From a candidate division NC10 bacterium CSP1-5 (GTDB lineage: Bacteria > Methylomirabilota > Methylomirabilia > Methylomirabilales > CSP1-5): 64,000 bases of DNA. Made by a program: the position numbers and the translations under genes. The notes below the pieces were generated by a model, which saw only the letters and a program-made list of their open reading frames with translations, was not told the DNA's origin and ran no database searches. The stretch spans positions 1-64,000 of the forward strand of contig LDXR01000009.1 of assembly GCA_001443495.1 (NCBI GenBank). Direction: 5' to 3'. This document shows positions 42,159 through 53,788 of this stretch, in pieces (within the stretch, counting starts at the first letter, position 1; each line of letters starts with the position of its first letter).

Positions 42159-42893
42159 GTGCAGAACCTCAAGTTGACCCTGGAATATGACGGCACCGCG
42201 TATCACGGCTGGCAGGTCCAGCCGGGGCTGCCGACCATCCAGGGGGCCCTCGAGGAGACCGTAAAGCGCATTTCAGGCGAGGAGGTCCGGGTCATCGCCG
42301 CAGGGCGGACCGACGCAGGGGTCCACGCCCTGGGCCAGGTGGCCAACTTCCGGACGAACAAGGGTCTCGCCCTCGACACATGGCGGCGGGCCCTCAATGG
42401 TCTGCTCCCGTCCGACATCGTGGTGCGCTGCGTCGACCATGCGGCTGACGCGTTTGATGCGCGCCGATCCGCCACGCGAAAGACCTACCGGTACGCCATC
42501 TGGAACGCCCCATTCCCGTCTGCCCTCGAGCGACACTGTGTTCTCCACATCCCCGATCCTTTAGACGTCGCCTCCATGGCTGAGGGGGCGACGTCCTTTA
42601 TCGGCGAGCACGATTTTTCCGCCTTTCGGGCGGCTGACGACAGCCCGCCCCATCCCGTGCGCCGCGTGGTCGAGGCGCGCTTCGCACAGGAGGCGAATCG
42701 CCTCCACTTTATCATCACGGGAAACGGCTTCCTGAAACACATGATTCGTATCATCGTGGGGACGCTGCTCGACGTCGGTAGAGGCACGCTTGGCCCTGAA
42801 GACTTGGAGCGAATCTTGCACACCAAGGATCGCCAGAGGGCCGGGCGGACGGCGCCCCCTCACGGTCTATGCCTGATAGAGGTGATGTATTAA
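42159..42893 (+). CDS. truA: tRNA pseudouridine(38-40) synthase
   Basis: From GTG 42159 the protein has 244 residues. The catalytic Asp is in 'A-G-R-T-D-A-G-V-H-A' near 50, and 'F-L-K-H-M-I-R' near 190 is the RNA-binding stretch. It modifies the anticodon arm of many tRNAs. It follows asd by 11 bases and is followed without gap by a small ORF. Confidence 0.95.
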   Translation: MQNLKLTLEYDGTAYHGWQVQPGLPTIQGALEETVKRISGEEVRVIAAGRTDAGVHALGQVANFRTNKGLALDTWRRALNGLLPSDIVVRCVDHAADAFDARRSATRKTYRYAIWNAPFPSALERHCVLHIPDPLDVASMAEGATSFIGEHDFSAFRAADDSPPHPVRRVVEARFAQEANRLHFIITGNGFLKHMIRIIVGTLLDVGRGTLGPEDLERILHTKDRQRAGRTAPPHGLCLIEVMY

Positions 42894-43163
42894 ATGGCTA
42901 TCACTGGAAATCCTCTCGCCATAGCACGGGAAATTGGAGACGGGTTTCACTCCCTGACCACAGCATCCCTGAAGAGGTACACGCCCGCCGACCTGAAGAC
43001 CATCAACACCAGCCTCCAGCAAGTCCTCCGAGACGCCCGGGGAGAGACGCCTCCGCCAGGCGACGCCGAGGCGATCCGAAAGAAAAACCTCCGACTCCAG
43101 CGCCTGAATACCGCCGTTCTGACGCTCGCCAACTACTGCCGCCAACAGCGCATTCCGGTGTAA
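42894..43163 (+). CDS. Small helical protein, unknown
   Basis: ATG 42894 starts directly after the truA stop, and the 89-residue product is mostly helical and basic. It includes a T-P-A-D-L-K stretch and a Lys/Arg-rich centre. No family is recognised. The tight junction suggests co-expression with truA. There is no ribosome site apart from whatever lies inside the truA end. Confidence 0.5.
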   Translation: MAITGNPLAIAREIGDGFHSLTTASLKRYTPADLKTINTSLQQVLRDARGETPPPGDAEAIRKKNLRLQRLNTAVLTLANYCRQQRIPV

Positions 43164-43318
43164 GGGCTCGCGCGCGCCGTGCCGCCTCAGCGAGGCGGAG
43201 TGCCGATCTGTGCTCTCGAAACCGCGCAGGGGAGTAGGCAAGGTCGAGGGCCGGGAGTTGCGCCGACCCAAGGCCTGTGCTATCTATAGGCGGATACAGC
43301 ACGGGAGAAAGGATCGGC

Positions 43319-45900
<2,582 letters not shown>

Positions 45901-45904
<4 letters not shown>

Positions 45905-45935
45905 GACGCTAGAATGCTAGAAGGCGAAGCACCCC
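45901..45935. repeat. CTAG-type repeat at the leuS stop codon
   Basis: The units GCTAGGACGCTAG and AATGCTAGAAGG match the left arm of the cluster at 16562. The first CTAG contains the leuS stop codon. Confidence 0.65.
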
Positions 45936-45960
45936 AGCGGGCGATGCGCAGATCGAAGGG

Positions 45961-46473
45961 GTGCGCGTGAGGACGATTCAGACAACGGTGGCCGTTATCG
46001 CCATCGCCCTGGTCGGAGCGGCGTGCGGCTACCGAGGCCAGACGAACCTTCCGAGTGACCTGCAGCGGATCCATGTGGCCGTCAGCAACAGCGGAGCCTT
46101 CCGGCCCGGGCTCGAGACCGCCCTCACCCAGGCCCTGACCCAGCGCATCCTGAGCGCCGGAGGGCGGGTCGTCGCAGAGGAGGCCCAGGCGGACGCAACG
46201 ATCAAGGCCGTCATTACCGGCCTCGAGAGGAATCCGGTGGCCTTCGATGCGACGGATCTTGCCCGACGCTTCCGGATGGTGGTCATCCTTGATCTGCAGG
46301 TGATCCAGCGGAGGGACCGGGCAGAGCTGGCAAAGGAGCAGGTCCGGGGAGAGGCGTACTATTCGGCTCCGACCGGCGTAACGGGAACCCAGGTGGCGGA
46401 AGATGAAGCGATCCGCCGAGCCATGAGCGACCTCGCCGACCGGGTTCTCACGCGGGTCGGGGAGCCGTTCTGA
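45961..46473 (+). CDS. lptE: LPS-assembly lipoprotein LptE
   Basis: A GTG start (45961, or 45967) gives 170 residues. A signal peptide ends in a lipobox with Cys22 (V-G-A-A-C-G-Y). 'I-H-V-A-V-S-N' and the later 'L-T-Q-A-L-T-Q-R-I' fit the LptE fold, which plugs the LptD barrel and delivers lipopolysaccharide to the outer leaflet. The order leuS-lptE-holA is common in Gram-negative bacteria and supports the call. Confidence 0.85.
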   Translation: MRVRTIQTTVAVIAIALVGAACGYRGQTNLPSDLQRIHVAVSNSGAFRPGLETALTQALTQRILSAGGRVVAEEAQADATIKAVITGLERNPVAFDATDLARRFRMVVILDLQVIQRRDRAELAKEQVRGEAYYSAPTGVTGTQVAEDEAIRRAMSDLADRVLTRVGEPF

Positions 46474-46521
46474 GGGACGACGCTGTTTGATCCCATCCTC
46501 CAAGCCGCGATCCGAGGCCAA

Positions 46522-47484
46522 GTGGCTCCGGTATATCTCCTGCTCGGCGAGGAAGTTCTCCTCCGCGAAGAGTTCGTCTCCCGCCTGCTGAGCACCCTCT
46601 TGCCGCCCGGGATGGAGACCCTCAATCTGGACATCCTTTCAGGGGGCGAGGCAACTTCCGCCGATATCGCCAGCCGCTGCCGGACGATTCCCGCCTGTGC
46701 ACCGCGGCGGCTCGTATTGCTGAAAGAGGCAGACCGGCTCCGCAGTGAGGTCTGGGACGCGACGGTGGCCTACCTGGACGCCCCATCCCCGACCACATGT
46801 CTCATCTGTGTGGCTGACAAGTTGGAGCACGGGCACCGCGGACTCAAGCGCATCGAGGAGGTGGGGAAGGTTCTCCGCTTCGCCTTGCCGAGGGACGCGG
46901 AAGGACGCGAGCGGCAGTGTCAGCAGTGGATGCGGCAGCGGGCACGGCAACAGGGGAAATCCCTGACTCCCGAGGCGGAACGACTCCTCTTGACGCTCCA
47001 GGGTCCGGATCTCTTGCGTTTGAGCCAGGAGGTGGACAAACTCTGCCTCTTCGTCGGGGAGCGACAGGAGATCGACCCTGAGGCGGTAGAGGCCCTGGTC
47101 GGTCAGGGGAGGGTGCGGGGGATTTTCGAGCTCACGTCCGCGGTGAGCCGCCGGGACCTCAATGGAGCCTTGTCCTGTCTCCGGCACCTCCTGGAGAGGG
47201 GAGAGGAGCCCCTGGGGATGCTGGGGATGCTGGCACGTCAACTGCGGCTCCTCGTGCGGGCCAAGGAACTCCTCGCGCAGTCTTCGCCTCCCGCCGAGAT
47301 CAGCCGGCTGCTCGGCGTGCCACGTCCTTTTGTTTCAGAGATCCTGGAGGCGGCAGACATCTCGTCCCTGCCCCGGCTGGAGCAAGGGCTCGCCCGCCTG
47401 CTCGACGTGGACCGAAGGTTGAAATCGTCGGGAGGGGGCCAACGCCTTTTTCTGGAGCTGGCCGTTATCGATCTGTGCTCATGA
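46522..47484 (+). CDS. holA: DNA polymerase III delta subunit
   Basis: From GTG 46522 the protein has 320 residues, but it starts in the middle of the normal N-terminal pattern. The in-frame codons upstream read F-D-P-I-L-Q-A-A-I-R-G-Q before V-A-P-V-Y-L-L, exactly as in other HolA proteins, and no ATG, GTG or TTG precedes them. A CTG at 46483, seven bases after GAGG, may be the true start. HolA opens the sliding clamp for loading. 'L-L-G-E-E' and 'G-R-V-R-G-I-F-E-L' are conserved. Confidence 0.9.
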   Translation: MAPVYLLLGEEVLLREEFVSRLLSTLLPPGMETLNLDILSGGEATSADIASRCRTIPACAPRRLVLLKEADRLRSEVWDATVAYLDAPSPTTCLICVADKLEHGHRGLKRIEEVGKVLRFALPRDAEGRERQCQQWMRQRARQQGKSLTPEAERLLLTLQGPDLLRLSQEVDKLCLFVGERQEIDPEAVEALVGQGRVRGIFELTSAVSRRDLNGALSCLRHLLERGEEPLGMLGMLARQLRLLVRAKELLAQSSPPAEISRLLGVPRPFVSEILEAADISSLPRLEQGLARLLDVDRRLKSSGGGQRLFLELAVIDLCS

Positions 47485-47492
47485 AGGTCGGA

Positions 47493-47765
47493 CTACTGGG
47501 CGCTCCCGCGGCCCTGCACCTGATGGGCGAGCCGGGACTTGTAGCGGGCCGCCGTTCGCGAATGGATGATCCCCTTGGAGGCAGTCTTGTCGATAATCGC
47601 CACCGCCGCCTGAAAGGCAGCCACGGCCGCCTCCCGGTTTCCCGTCTCTACCGCGTGACGGACCCTCTTGATGGTCGTTCGGAGTCGGCTTATGGCCTTC
47701 CGGTTGCGCAGGGTTCGCACCCGGGCTTGGCGCAGCTGCTTCGCTGCGGATCTGGTGTTGGGCAT
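47493..47765 (-). CDS. rpsT: 30S ribosomal protein S20
   Basis: The 90-residue protein starts M-P-N-T-R-S-A-A-K and is rich in Arg/Lys, with S20 landmarks 'R-N-R-K-A' and 'K-G-I-I-H' followed by 'A-A-R-Y-K-S-R-L'. GGAGGA precedes the start on the reverse strand. It binds 16S rRNA early in 30S assembly. It is the only clear reverse-strand gene in the window, convergent with holA (eight-base gap). A longer reverse frame upstream is not coding. Confidence 0.95.
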   Translation of the reverse strand: MPNTRSAAKQLRQARVRTLRNRKAISRLRTTIKRVRHAVETGNREAAVAAFQAAVAIIDKTASKGIIHSRTAARYKSRLAHQVQGRGSAQ

Positions 47766-47798
47766 CGATCCATCCTCCACGAGACTGCGGCAACGGAT

Positions 47799-47827
47799 TG
47801 TATAGAGGAATTCCATCTCGATGTCAA
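47799..47827 (-). promoter_or_regulatory. Promoter of rpsT, overlapping the murJ start codon
   Basis: On the reverse strand, TTGACA (47827-47822) and TATACA (47804-47799) have a 17-base spacer, five of six -10 bases matching. The -35 box lies over the second codon of murJ, and the spacer contains the murJ ribosome site. Confidence 0.8.
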
Positions 47828-49398
47828 GCCCTTTTGACCCCAAGGTACCGACGCAGCACCTGACAGCCGCCGCATCTGTGGTGAGCGGCGGAACCTTGGT
47901 CAGCCGGGTCCTGGGATATGTCCGGGATATGCTCATCGCCCATCGATTCGGGGGGGGATTGCATGCCGACGCCTTCTTTGTGGCCTTTCGCATCCCGAAT
48001 ATGGCCCGAGAACTCCTCGGGGAGGGGGCACTCTCCGCCGGCTTCATCCCGGTCTTCACCGAGACCCTGACCAAGGAGGGGCGGCCGTCGGCCTTTCGGA
48101 TGGCAGGCCGCGCCTTTTGGACGATGGCCCTGATTCTGTTCGTGGTGGTCATCATCGGCGCCTGGAGCGCGCCGGGCCTGGTCCACCTGATCGCCCCCGG
48201 GTTCGGGGCAGAGCCGGAGAAGCTCGGCCTCACCGTGGCGCTCACCCGCGTGATGTTTCCTTACCTGTTCTTCATCGGGCTGACCGCGCTCATGATGGGG
48301 ATTCTGAACTCCCTCGGCCACTTTGCCGCTCCAGCCCTCTCTCCCGCCCTGCTCAACATGGCGATGATCCTGTGTCTGATCTTCCTGGCCCCGCGCCTTG
48401 AAGAGCCCGTCTATGCCTTGGCGTACGGGGTCCTGGGAGGAGGGGTGCTGCAGCTCCTGTCCCAGTTTCCTCCCGCCGGGCGCCGCGGGGTGACCCTGAC
48501 CCCAACGGGACCGTGGCGGGATCCCGCCCTGGCGCGGATCGGACGGTTGATGGTCCCTGGCGTCGCCGGGCTCGCCGTCACCCAGCTCAACGTGTTCATC
48601 ACCACCCTCCTGGCCTCCTTCTTGGTCGAGGGGTCGATTTCGTATCTCTACTACGCGTTCCGGCTCGTCCATCTCCCCATTGGTCTCATCGGGGTGGCGG
48701 GTGCGACAGCCGTCTTTCCGGCGATGGCCGCCGCCGCCCAGCGCTCCTCCGCAGATTTGAAGAAAACCCTGGTCTTCGCCCTCCGCCTCACCCTCTTCCT
48801 GACGATTCCTGCGCTGCTGGGCCTGGTGATCTTTCGGCAACCCATCATTCAGCTCCTCTTTGAGCGGGGGGCGTTTACCCGCGGCATGACCCTCGCTACC
48901 GCCCAGGTCGTGCTGGGATACAGCCTCGGGCTGTGCTTTTTCGTCGCCAATCGGGTGCTGGTTCCCGCCTTTTACGCCTTCCAGGACACGACGACCCCTG
49001 TCAAGGCGGGCGCCGTCGCCGTCGCGAGCAACATCCTCTTCAGCCTCGTGCTGATGGGCCCCCTGGAGGCGGCGGGGCTTGCCGTCGCGACTTCTCTCGC
49101 CTCTGTGGTGAACTTCACCCTCTTGATCGTGCTGCTCAGAAGGCATGTGGGACCGCTCCCCGGGCAAGATCTAGCCAGATCCCTCACAAAAACCGGTCTC
49201 GCCGGCCTGGGGATGGCCGCGACGTGCCTGATCCTCCAAGTTCTCTGGCCATGGGGTGGGCATGGGCTCCTCCCGCAGCTTGGCCATCTGGTCGGGGGGC
49301 TTGGCCTTGGAACAGCAGTCTTTTTGGGAGTGGCTGCCTTCCTCGGCTGCGAGGAGGTTCAGGTCCTTCGCAGGCTCTTTCAAAGGCGATCAACCTAA
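47821..49398 (+). CDS. murJ: Lipid II flippase MurJ (MviN)
   Basis: The 525-residue integral membrane protein has about 14 hydrophobic spans. Signature stretches are 'V-S-R-V-L-G-Y-V-R-D' near 30, 'R-I-P-N-M-A-R-E-L-L-G-E-G-A-L-S-A' and 'E-R-G-A-F-T' near 350. It flips the peptidoglycan precursor lipid II to the periplasm. ATG 47821 follows GAGGAA by ten bases; a slightly later start is possible because of the overlapping rpsT promoter. Confidence 0.93.
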   Translation: MSSPFDPKVPTQHLTAAASVVSGGTLVSRVLGYVRDMLIAHRFGGGLHADAFFVAFRIPNMARELLGEGALSAGFIPVFTETLTKEGRPSAFRMAGRAFWTMALILFVVVIIGAWSAPGLVHLIAPGFGAEPEKLGLTVALTRVMFPYLFFIGLTALMMGILNSLGHFAAPALSPALLNMAMILCLIFLAPRLEEPVYALAYGVLGGGVLQLLSQFPPAGRRGVTLTPTGPWRDPALARIGRLMVPGVAGLAVTQLNVFITTLLASFLVEGSISYLYYAFRLVHLPIGLIGVAGATAVFPAMAAAAQRSSADLKKTLVFALRLTLFLTIPALLGLVIFRQPIIQLLFERGAFTRGMTLATAQVVLGYSLGLCFFVANRVLVPAFYAFQDTTTPVKAGAVAVASNILFSLVLMGPLEAAGLAVATSLASVVNFTLLIVLLRRHVGPLPGQDLARSLTKTGLAGLGMAATCLILQVLWPWGGHGLLPQLGHLVGGLGLGTAVFLGVAAFLGCEEVQVLRRLFQRRST

Positions 49399-49416
49399 AG
49401 CTAAAGCAAATTTTTA

Positions 49417-49445
49417 TTGACAGGCAAACAGGGGAAAAGTATGTT
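49417..49445 (+). promoter_or_regulatory. Promoter of the ThDP enzyme gene
   Basis: TTGACA (49417-49422) and TATGTT (49440-49445) have a 17-base spacer. The leader to ATG 49548 is about 95 bases; GAGGGGAG precedes the start. Confidence 0.7.
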
Positions 49446-49547
49446 AATCTTTACGTTTCGGGGCATTCTTTCACCTTGAGCTTCAGCATTGTTTAACAGC
49501 GAGCAGGGTATCGAAATTTTCAAGAAACTGTCACCGAGGGGAGAGCG

Positions 49548-51314
49548 ATGAGCATTGCAGCAGGAAGTCCTGGCCTTGAGACCCATGTTGGAAACTTCGC
49601 CCTGATCGACACTCTGCGTCAATGGGGGATCACGCATTTCAGTGGGGTGAATGGGGGAGGGGTCATCCACGTGACGAAGTACTTAGAGCCGCTCACCCAT
49701 CCCTCCCAGATCACGGATGGCGTCCCCAGGTTTCTGACCATGGGCGAGTATGCGTCGGGGTTTATGCCCCTAGGCTATTACCTCGCCTCTGGCCGCGTTG
49801 CCTGCTCGATCACCACCACGGGGGCGGCGACGAAACTCGGCTCGAGCGGGATCACCGATGCCAAACTGCACAACATCCCTTCCGTATTCATCATCGCCCT
49901 GAACTCCGTGATGTCTATTGGAAACGCCCCCTTGCAGGACGTCTCGCATTACGGCATGAATATCGTCCCACAACTGCAGGCCGAGTTGGGGGATGGGTGC
50001 ATCGTCATCGACAATATCAATCGCCTGGAACAGGACCTGGACAAGGCCCAACGGCTCCTGCACGATTGGCGACCCGTGGCCATTGCGTTTCATCCGGACA
50101 TCCTGTCGAAGGAGATCTCCGTGCACGTGCCCAAGCGGGAACGGGCGCGGACCCTCAACTCACAGGACGTGGAAGCCTTCCTCAGGGGTTTCCCGTCCAT
50201 GGCGAAGGGACGGCGGGTGATCATCTACGTCGGTGAGGAGGCAGCGTTCTGTCCCAACATCGAGCAACTCTCGACAGAGCTGTCCGAACTCCTCCACGCC
50301 CCCACCATCTGGTCGATCAATGGGGCCAACGCGGTCTCGCCCAAGAACCCGTTCAGCTACGGGTACATTCTGTTCGGGGGCAATGACAAAGCAATGGAGC
50401 TCTGGCGGAGCATCAACCAGGACGATATCGTGATCACCCTCGGGTTCTGTCCGGGGGAGTATTCGATCAATCTGGAGAACATTCGCGCAAAGTGTACGTG
50501 GCACTTCGGCGCGTACCCCTATGGCTACGGGCAGGTCAATGGTGATTTCCGGCACCGGTGTCTGGGAGATTACAGGCAAGTCCGTGGCGACATCGGGCTG
50601 GCCCTCGAAGCAATCCTCCCTCGGCTGAAGGCCATGGGCATCGAGAAGGATAGGCCAAAGGTCGAGCGGCCGGAGAATCTCAACTCTCGGGAGGTCTGGC
50701 GTGACGTCCGCAAGGACTGTGTGGACTTCATGGCGTTTTACGAGGAGATGCCCAACTACTGGCAACCGCACAGCATTGGGTTCGACGATGTCTGCATCTC
50801 GTATAAGGATCGGCAGTATGTCACGCAGCGGCCCCACCCGTATATCAAATTCTGGACCGCACACCACGGCTCGGCCATGGGTGGGGCGTTTGGAATGGGC
50901 GTGGGTGCCAAGCTGGCCGATCCAAGCCTGCACACCTTCATGTTCTGTGGGGATGGGTGCTGGCGCCTCTTTGGCGGGTGCCTGGCCGATGCGGCAAACC
51001 TCGACCTGCGCCTGTTCATCATCAACAACGGGACCTACGGTATTGTCGATAAGGGGCTGGAGGTCATCATCCCGACCGTGGAGAAGCGGCGCTACCACTC
51101 GAAGCTGCCGAGCATCGACTTTGTGGCGGCGGCCAAGGCCCACGGCTGGGATGGCTTCTACCTCAAGCCCGACCTCAGCAATCTGAAAGAGATCATGGAT
51201 GCCTGCCACACGCCGGCGGGTAGGTCGATCCTGGTGGATGTCCCTGTGGACAACGAGCAGGTCGTCGGCTTGAACGCCCGGCTGCTGAACCTCACGACAC
51301 AGGCGTATCTGTAG
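49548..51314 (+). CDS. ThDP-dependent enzyme of unknown substrate
   Basis: The 588-residue protein has the three-domain layout of acetolactate-synthase/decarboxylase enzymes. The N-terminal domain has the activating Glu in 'M-G-E-Y-A-S-G' near 68. The C-terminal domain binds thiamin diphosphate through 'G-D-G-C-W-R-L' near 465 to 'I-I-N-N-G-T-Y-G'. It differs clearly from the acetolactate synthase encoded 140 bases later. The substrate cannot be read from sequence. Neighbours suggest 2-oxoacid chemistry near branched-chain amino acids. Confidence 0.75.
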   Translation: MSIAAGSPGLETHVGNFALIDTLRQWGITHFSGVNGGGVIHVTKYLEPLTHPSQITDGVPRFLTMGEYASGFMPLGYYLASGRVACSITTTGAATKLGSSGITDAKLHNIPSVFIIALNSVMSIGNAPLQDVSHYGMNIVPQLQAELGDGCIVIDNINRLEQDLDKAQRLLHDWRPVAIAFHPDILSKEISVHVPKRERARTLNSQDVEAFLRGFPSMAKGRRVIIYVGEEAAFCPNIEQLSTELSELLHAPTIWSINGANAVSPKNPFSYGYILFGGNDKAMELWRSINQDDIVITLGFCPGEYSINLENIRAKCTWHFGAYPYGYGQVNGDFRHRCLGDYRQVRGDIGLALEAILPRLKAMGIEKDRPKVERPENLNSREVWRDVRKDCVDFMAFYEEMPNYWQPHSIGFDDVCISYKDRQYVTQRPHPYIKFWTAHHGSAMGGAFGMGVGAKLADPSLHTFMFCGDGCWRLFGGCLADAANLDLRLFIINNGTYGIVDKGLEVIIPTVEKRRYHSKLPSIDFVAAAKAHGWDGFYLKPDLSNLKEIMDACHTPAGRSILVDVPVDNEQVVGLNARLLNLTTQAYL

Positions 51315-51454
51315 CCTCCGGGGGCGGGCGGCACATGACGCGGACAGGCGAGGAGCCTCCTGGGTCTCGGAGGCGTGCTCTGCCCAGAGGGGTCCGGGAC
51401 GGGGCACGCCCTTCACGTATCACCTGAAGACGGACTGGCGCGGGGACAGGAGCC

Positions 51455-53182
51455 TTGAAGATCACCGGAGCTGAGATTCTGCTGAAATCTCTCGTCGAGG
51501 AGGGGGTCACTACGATCTTTGGGCATCCGGGGGGGGTGATCCTCCACGGGACTGACCCCCCCGGCGACCACCCTATCAAGTATATCCTCTGCCGCCACGA
51601 GCAGGTGGCGACTCATGCCGCCGAGGGGTATTACAAGGCCACGGGGAGGACGGGGACGGTCATGGTCAGCTCGGGTTCCGGGGTCACGAATTGCGTGACC
51701 GCGCTGACCGATGCGCTTGTGGACTCCATGGCCATCGTGGTCCTGACGGGGCAGCTTCCGGCCGTCATGGGATGGGATGCGTCGCAAGAGGCGGATGTGG
51801 TGGGAACCGCCCGGGGCTGTACCAAGCATAGCTTCGTGGTCTTCAAGACCGAGGAGATCCCGCGGATCATCAAGGAGGCGTATTTCATCGCACGCTCTGG
51901 TCGGCCGGGCCCGGTGCTCGTCGATCTGCCCGAGGCCGTCATGGCAGATTGTGTCGCGTATACAGGGCACCCGAAATCGGTTGCCATCCGAGGGTACAAC
52001 CCGCAGATGGCTGGCCACCCCGGGCAGATCAAGAGGGCGGCCGAGCTCATTGCCCAGGCCAGGCGTCCGGTCATCTACGGAGGGGGAGGCATCATCCACG
52101 CGGACGCGTCCGAGGAGCTGCACGAACTCGTCGAGATCACCCAGATCCCTACCACCCTGACGCTCATGGGACTGGGGGCCCTCCCCACCAGCCACCCGCT
52201 CTGGCTCGGTATGCTCGGGATGCACGGACTCTACTGGGCCAACCGGTGCTTGATTGACGCCGACCTGATCGTTGCTATCGGATCCCGTTTCGATGACCGG
52301 GTCACGGGTAAGGCGTGCGATTTCGGCACGCAGTGCAAGATCATCCATGTGGACATCGACCCGACGTCGATTCAGAAGCACGTCAAGGTTGACGTCCCTA
52401 TCGTCGGTGATGTGCGGTGTGTCCTTCGCGAGCTCAACAAAGAGCTCCGCAAGGTGGAGCGGAACTGGGCGAGGGATTTCGAGGAATGGCACGGACAGAT
52501 CGAGGCGTGGAAAAAACAACACCCCCTCCGGTACGAACAGCGGCAGGGGGTGATCAAACCGCAGTACGCCATCGATATGATCCTTCGCCTGACCGAGGAG
52601 TACGATCCCATCATTGCCACCGGCGTGGGCCAGCACCAGGTATGGGCGGCCCAGTTTTACCGGGGTCGCAAGCCGCGCCGCTGGCTCTCCTCGGGAGGCC
52701 TGGGGACGATGGGATACGGCTTCCCCGCCGCCCTGGGGGCCCAGGCGGCCTTCCCGAAGGGTCTGGTCCTGAATATCGATGGAGACGGGGGCAGCCAGGT
52801 CACCCTGTCGGAACTCTCGACCCTCGTCGACTACAAACTCCCGGTCAAGACCTTTATCATCAACAACAGATGTCTGGGGATGGTGCGGCAGTGGCATCAG
52901 CGCGTCTCCACACACCAGCCCCTGCCCGCGGGCCCGATGCATCAGCCCGACTTTGTGAAACTCGCGGAGGCCTACGGCGCCGTGGGGATCCGGATTGAGC
53001 GGCCGGAGGACGTGAAGGCGGGGATCGAGAAGGCCATCAACACCCCGGGACCTGTCGTGGTCGATGTGGTGGTGGAGCGGGAGGAAAACTGCCTCCCGGC
53101 GATCCCGGCCGGGGCTGCCATCACCGACATCGTCAGGGCTCCAGCTCCGACCCCTGACAAGTCGTCTCAGGCATGGCACTGA
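51455..53182 (+). CDS. ilvB: Acetolactate synthase large subunit
   Basis: A TTG start with AGGAG upstream gives 575 residues. The activating Glu is in 'C-R-H-E-Q-V-A-T-H' near 48, 'F-D-D-R-V-T-G' near 283 binds FAD, and 'G-D-G-G-S' near 444 with 'N-N-R-C-L-G-M' binds ThDP. The enzyme condenses pyruvate to acetolactate for valine and leucine, or makes acetohydroxybutyrate for isoleucine. ilvN follows after seven bases. Confidence 0.94.
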   Translation: MKITGAEILLKSLVEEGVTTIFGHPGGVILHGTDPPGDHPIKYILCRHEQVATHAAEGYYKATGRTGTVMVSSGSGVTNCVTALTDALVDSMAIVVLTGQLPAVMGWDASQEADVVGTARGCTKHSFVVFKTEEIPRIIKEAYFIARSGRPGPVLVDLPEAVMADCVAYTGHPKSVAIRGYNPQMAGHPGQIKRAAELIAQARRPVIYGGGGIIHADASEELHELVEITQIPTTLTLMGLGALPTSHPLWLGMLGMHGLYWANRCLIDADLIVAIGSRFDDRVTGKACDFGTQCKIIHVDIDPTSIQKHVKVDVPIVGDVRCVLRELNKELRKVERNWARDFEEWHGQIEAWKKQHPLRYEQRQGVIKPQYAIDMILRLTEEYDPIIATGVGQHQVWAAQFYRGRKPRRWLSSGGLGTMGYGFPAALGAQAAFPKGLVLNIDGDGGSQVTLSELSTLVDYKLPVKTFIINNRCLGMVRQWHQRVSTHQPLPAGPMHQPDFVKLAEAYGAVGIRIERPEDVKAGIEKAINTPGPVVVDVVVEREENCLPAIPAGAAITDIVRAPAPTPDKSSQAWH

Positions 53183-53189
53183 GGAGGGC

Positions 53190-53768
53190 ATGAAAGGGCA
53201 GATCCCCCCGCGGCGGCACATCCTGACCCTCCTGGTGGAGAACCAGGTGGGCGTCTTGGCGAGGATCGCCGGCTTGATCGCCGCCAAGGGGTATAACATC
53301 GATAGTGTCTCCGTCGGGGAGACGATGGATGCCTCGGTGTCCCGGGTCACCCTCGTGGTCCACGGGGATGACTGGGTGATGGAGCAGGTGCTCAAACAGC
53401 TCAATCGCTTGATCGAAGTCATCAAGGTCGTCGATCTGACGGAAGAAGAGTTTATCGAGCGGGAAATGATCCTCGTCCGGGTGAACGCCGATCCGCCCAA
53501 CCGGGCCGAGATTTTTCGGATTGCCGACATCTTCAGGGCCAAGGTCGTCGACCTCACCCACCGAACCTACACCCTGGAGGCGACTGGAGACGAGGATAAG
53601 ATCCAGGCCTTGCTCGAACTCCTGCGCCCCTTCGGGATCAAGGAGCTGGTTCGGACCGGTCTCATCGCCATCGGCAGGGTGAGTAAGACTCCGTCCAGCA
53701 AGCTGGAGCGGGTCGCGGGCGGGGACGGCGAGGAGGGTGCAAAGAAGTCCCCAGCGGTTGCCACGTAG
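53190..53768 (+). CDS. ilvN: Acetolactate synthase regulatory subunit
   Basis: ATG 53190, with GAGGAGGG in front, gives 192 residues. The N-terminal ACT domain shows '[17 protein letters not shown]' and 'R-G-Y/K-G-Y-N-I-D-S'. The C-terminal ALS_ss_C domain and a short tail follow. It stabilises IlvB and confers feedback inhibition by valine. Confidence 0.95.
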   Translation: MKGQIPPRRHILTLLVENQVGVLARIAGLIAAKGYNIDSVSVGETMDASVSRVTLVVHGDDWVMEQVLKQLNRLIEVIKVVDLTEEEFIEREMILVRVNADPPNRAEIFRIADIFRAKVVDLTHRTYTLEATGDEDKIQALLELLRPFGIKELVRTGLIAIGRVSKTPSSKLERVAGGDGEEGAKKSPAVAT

Positions 53769-53788
53769 CGAAATGCGAGGAGACACAG

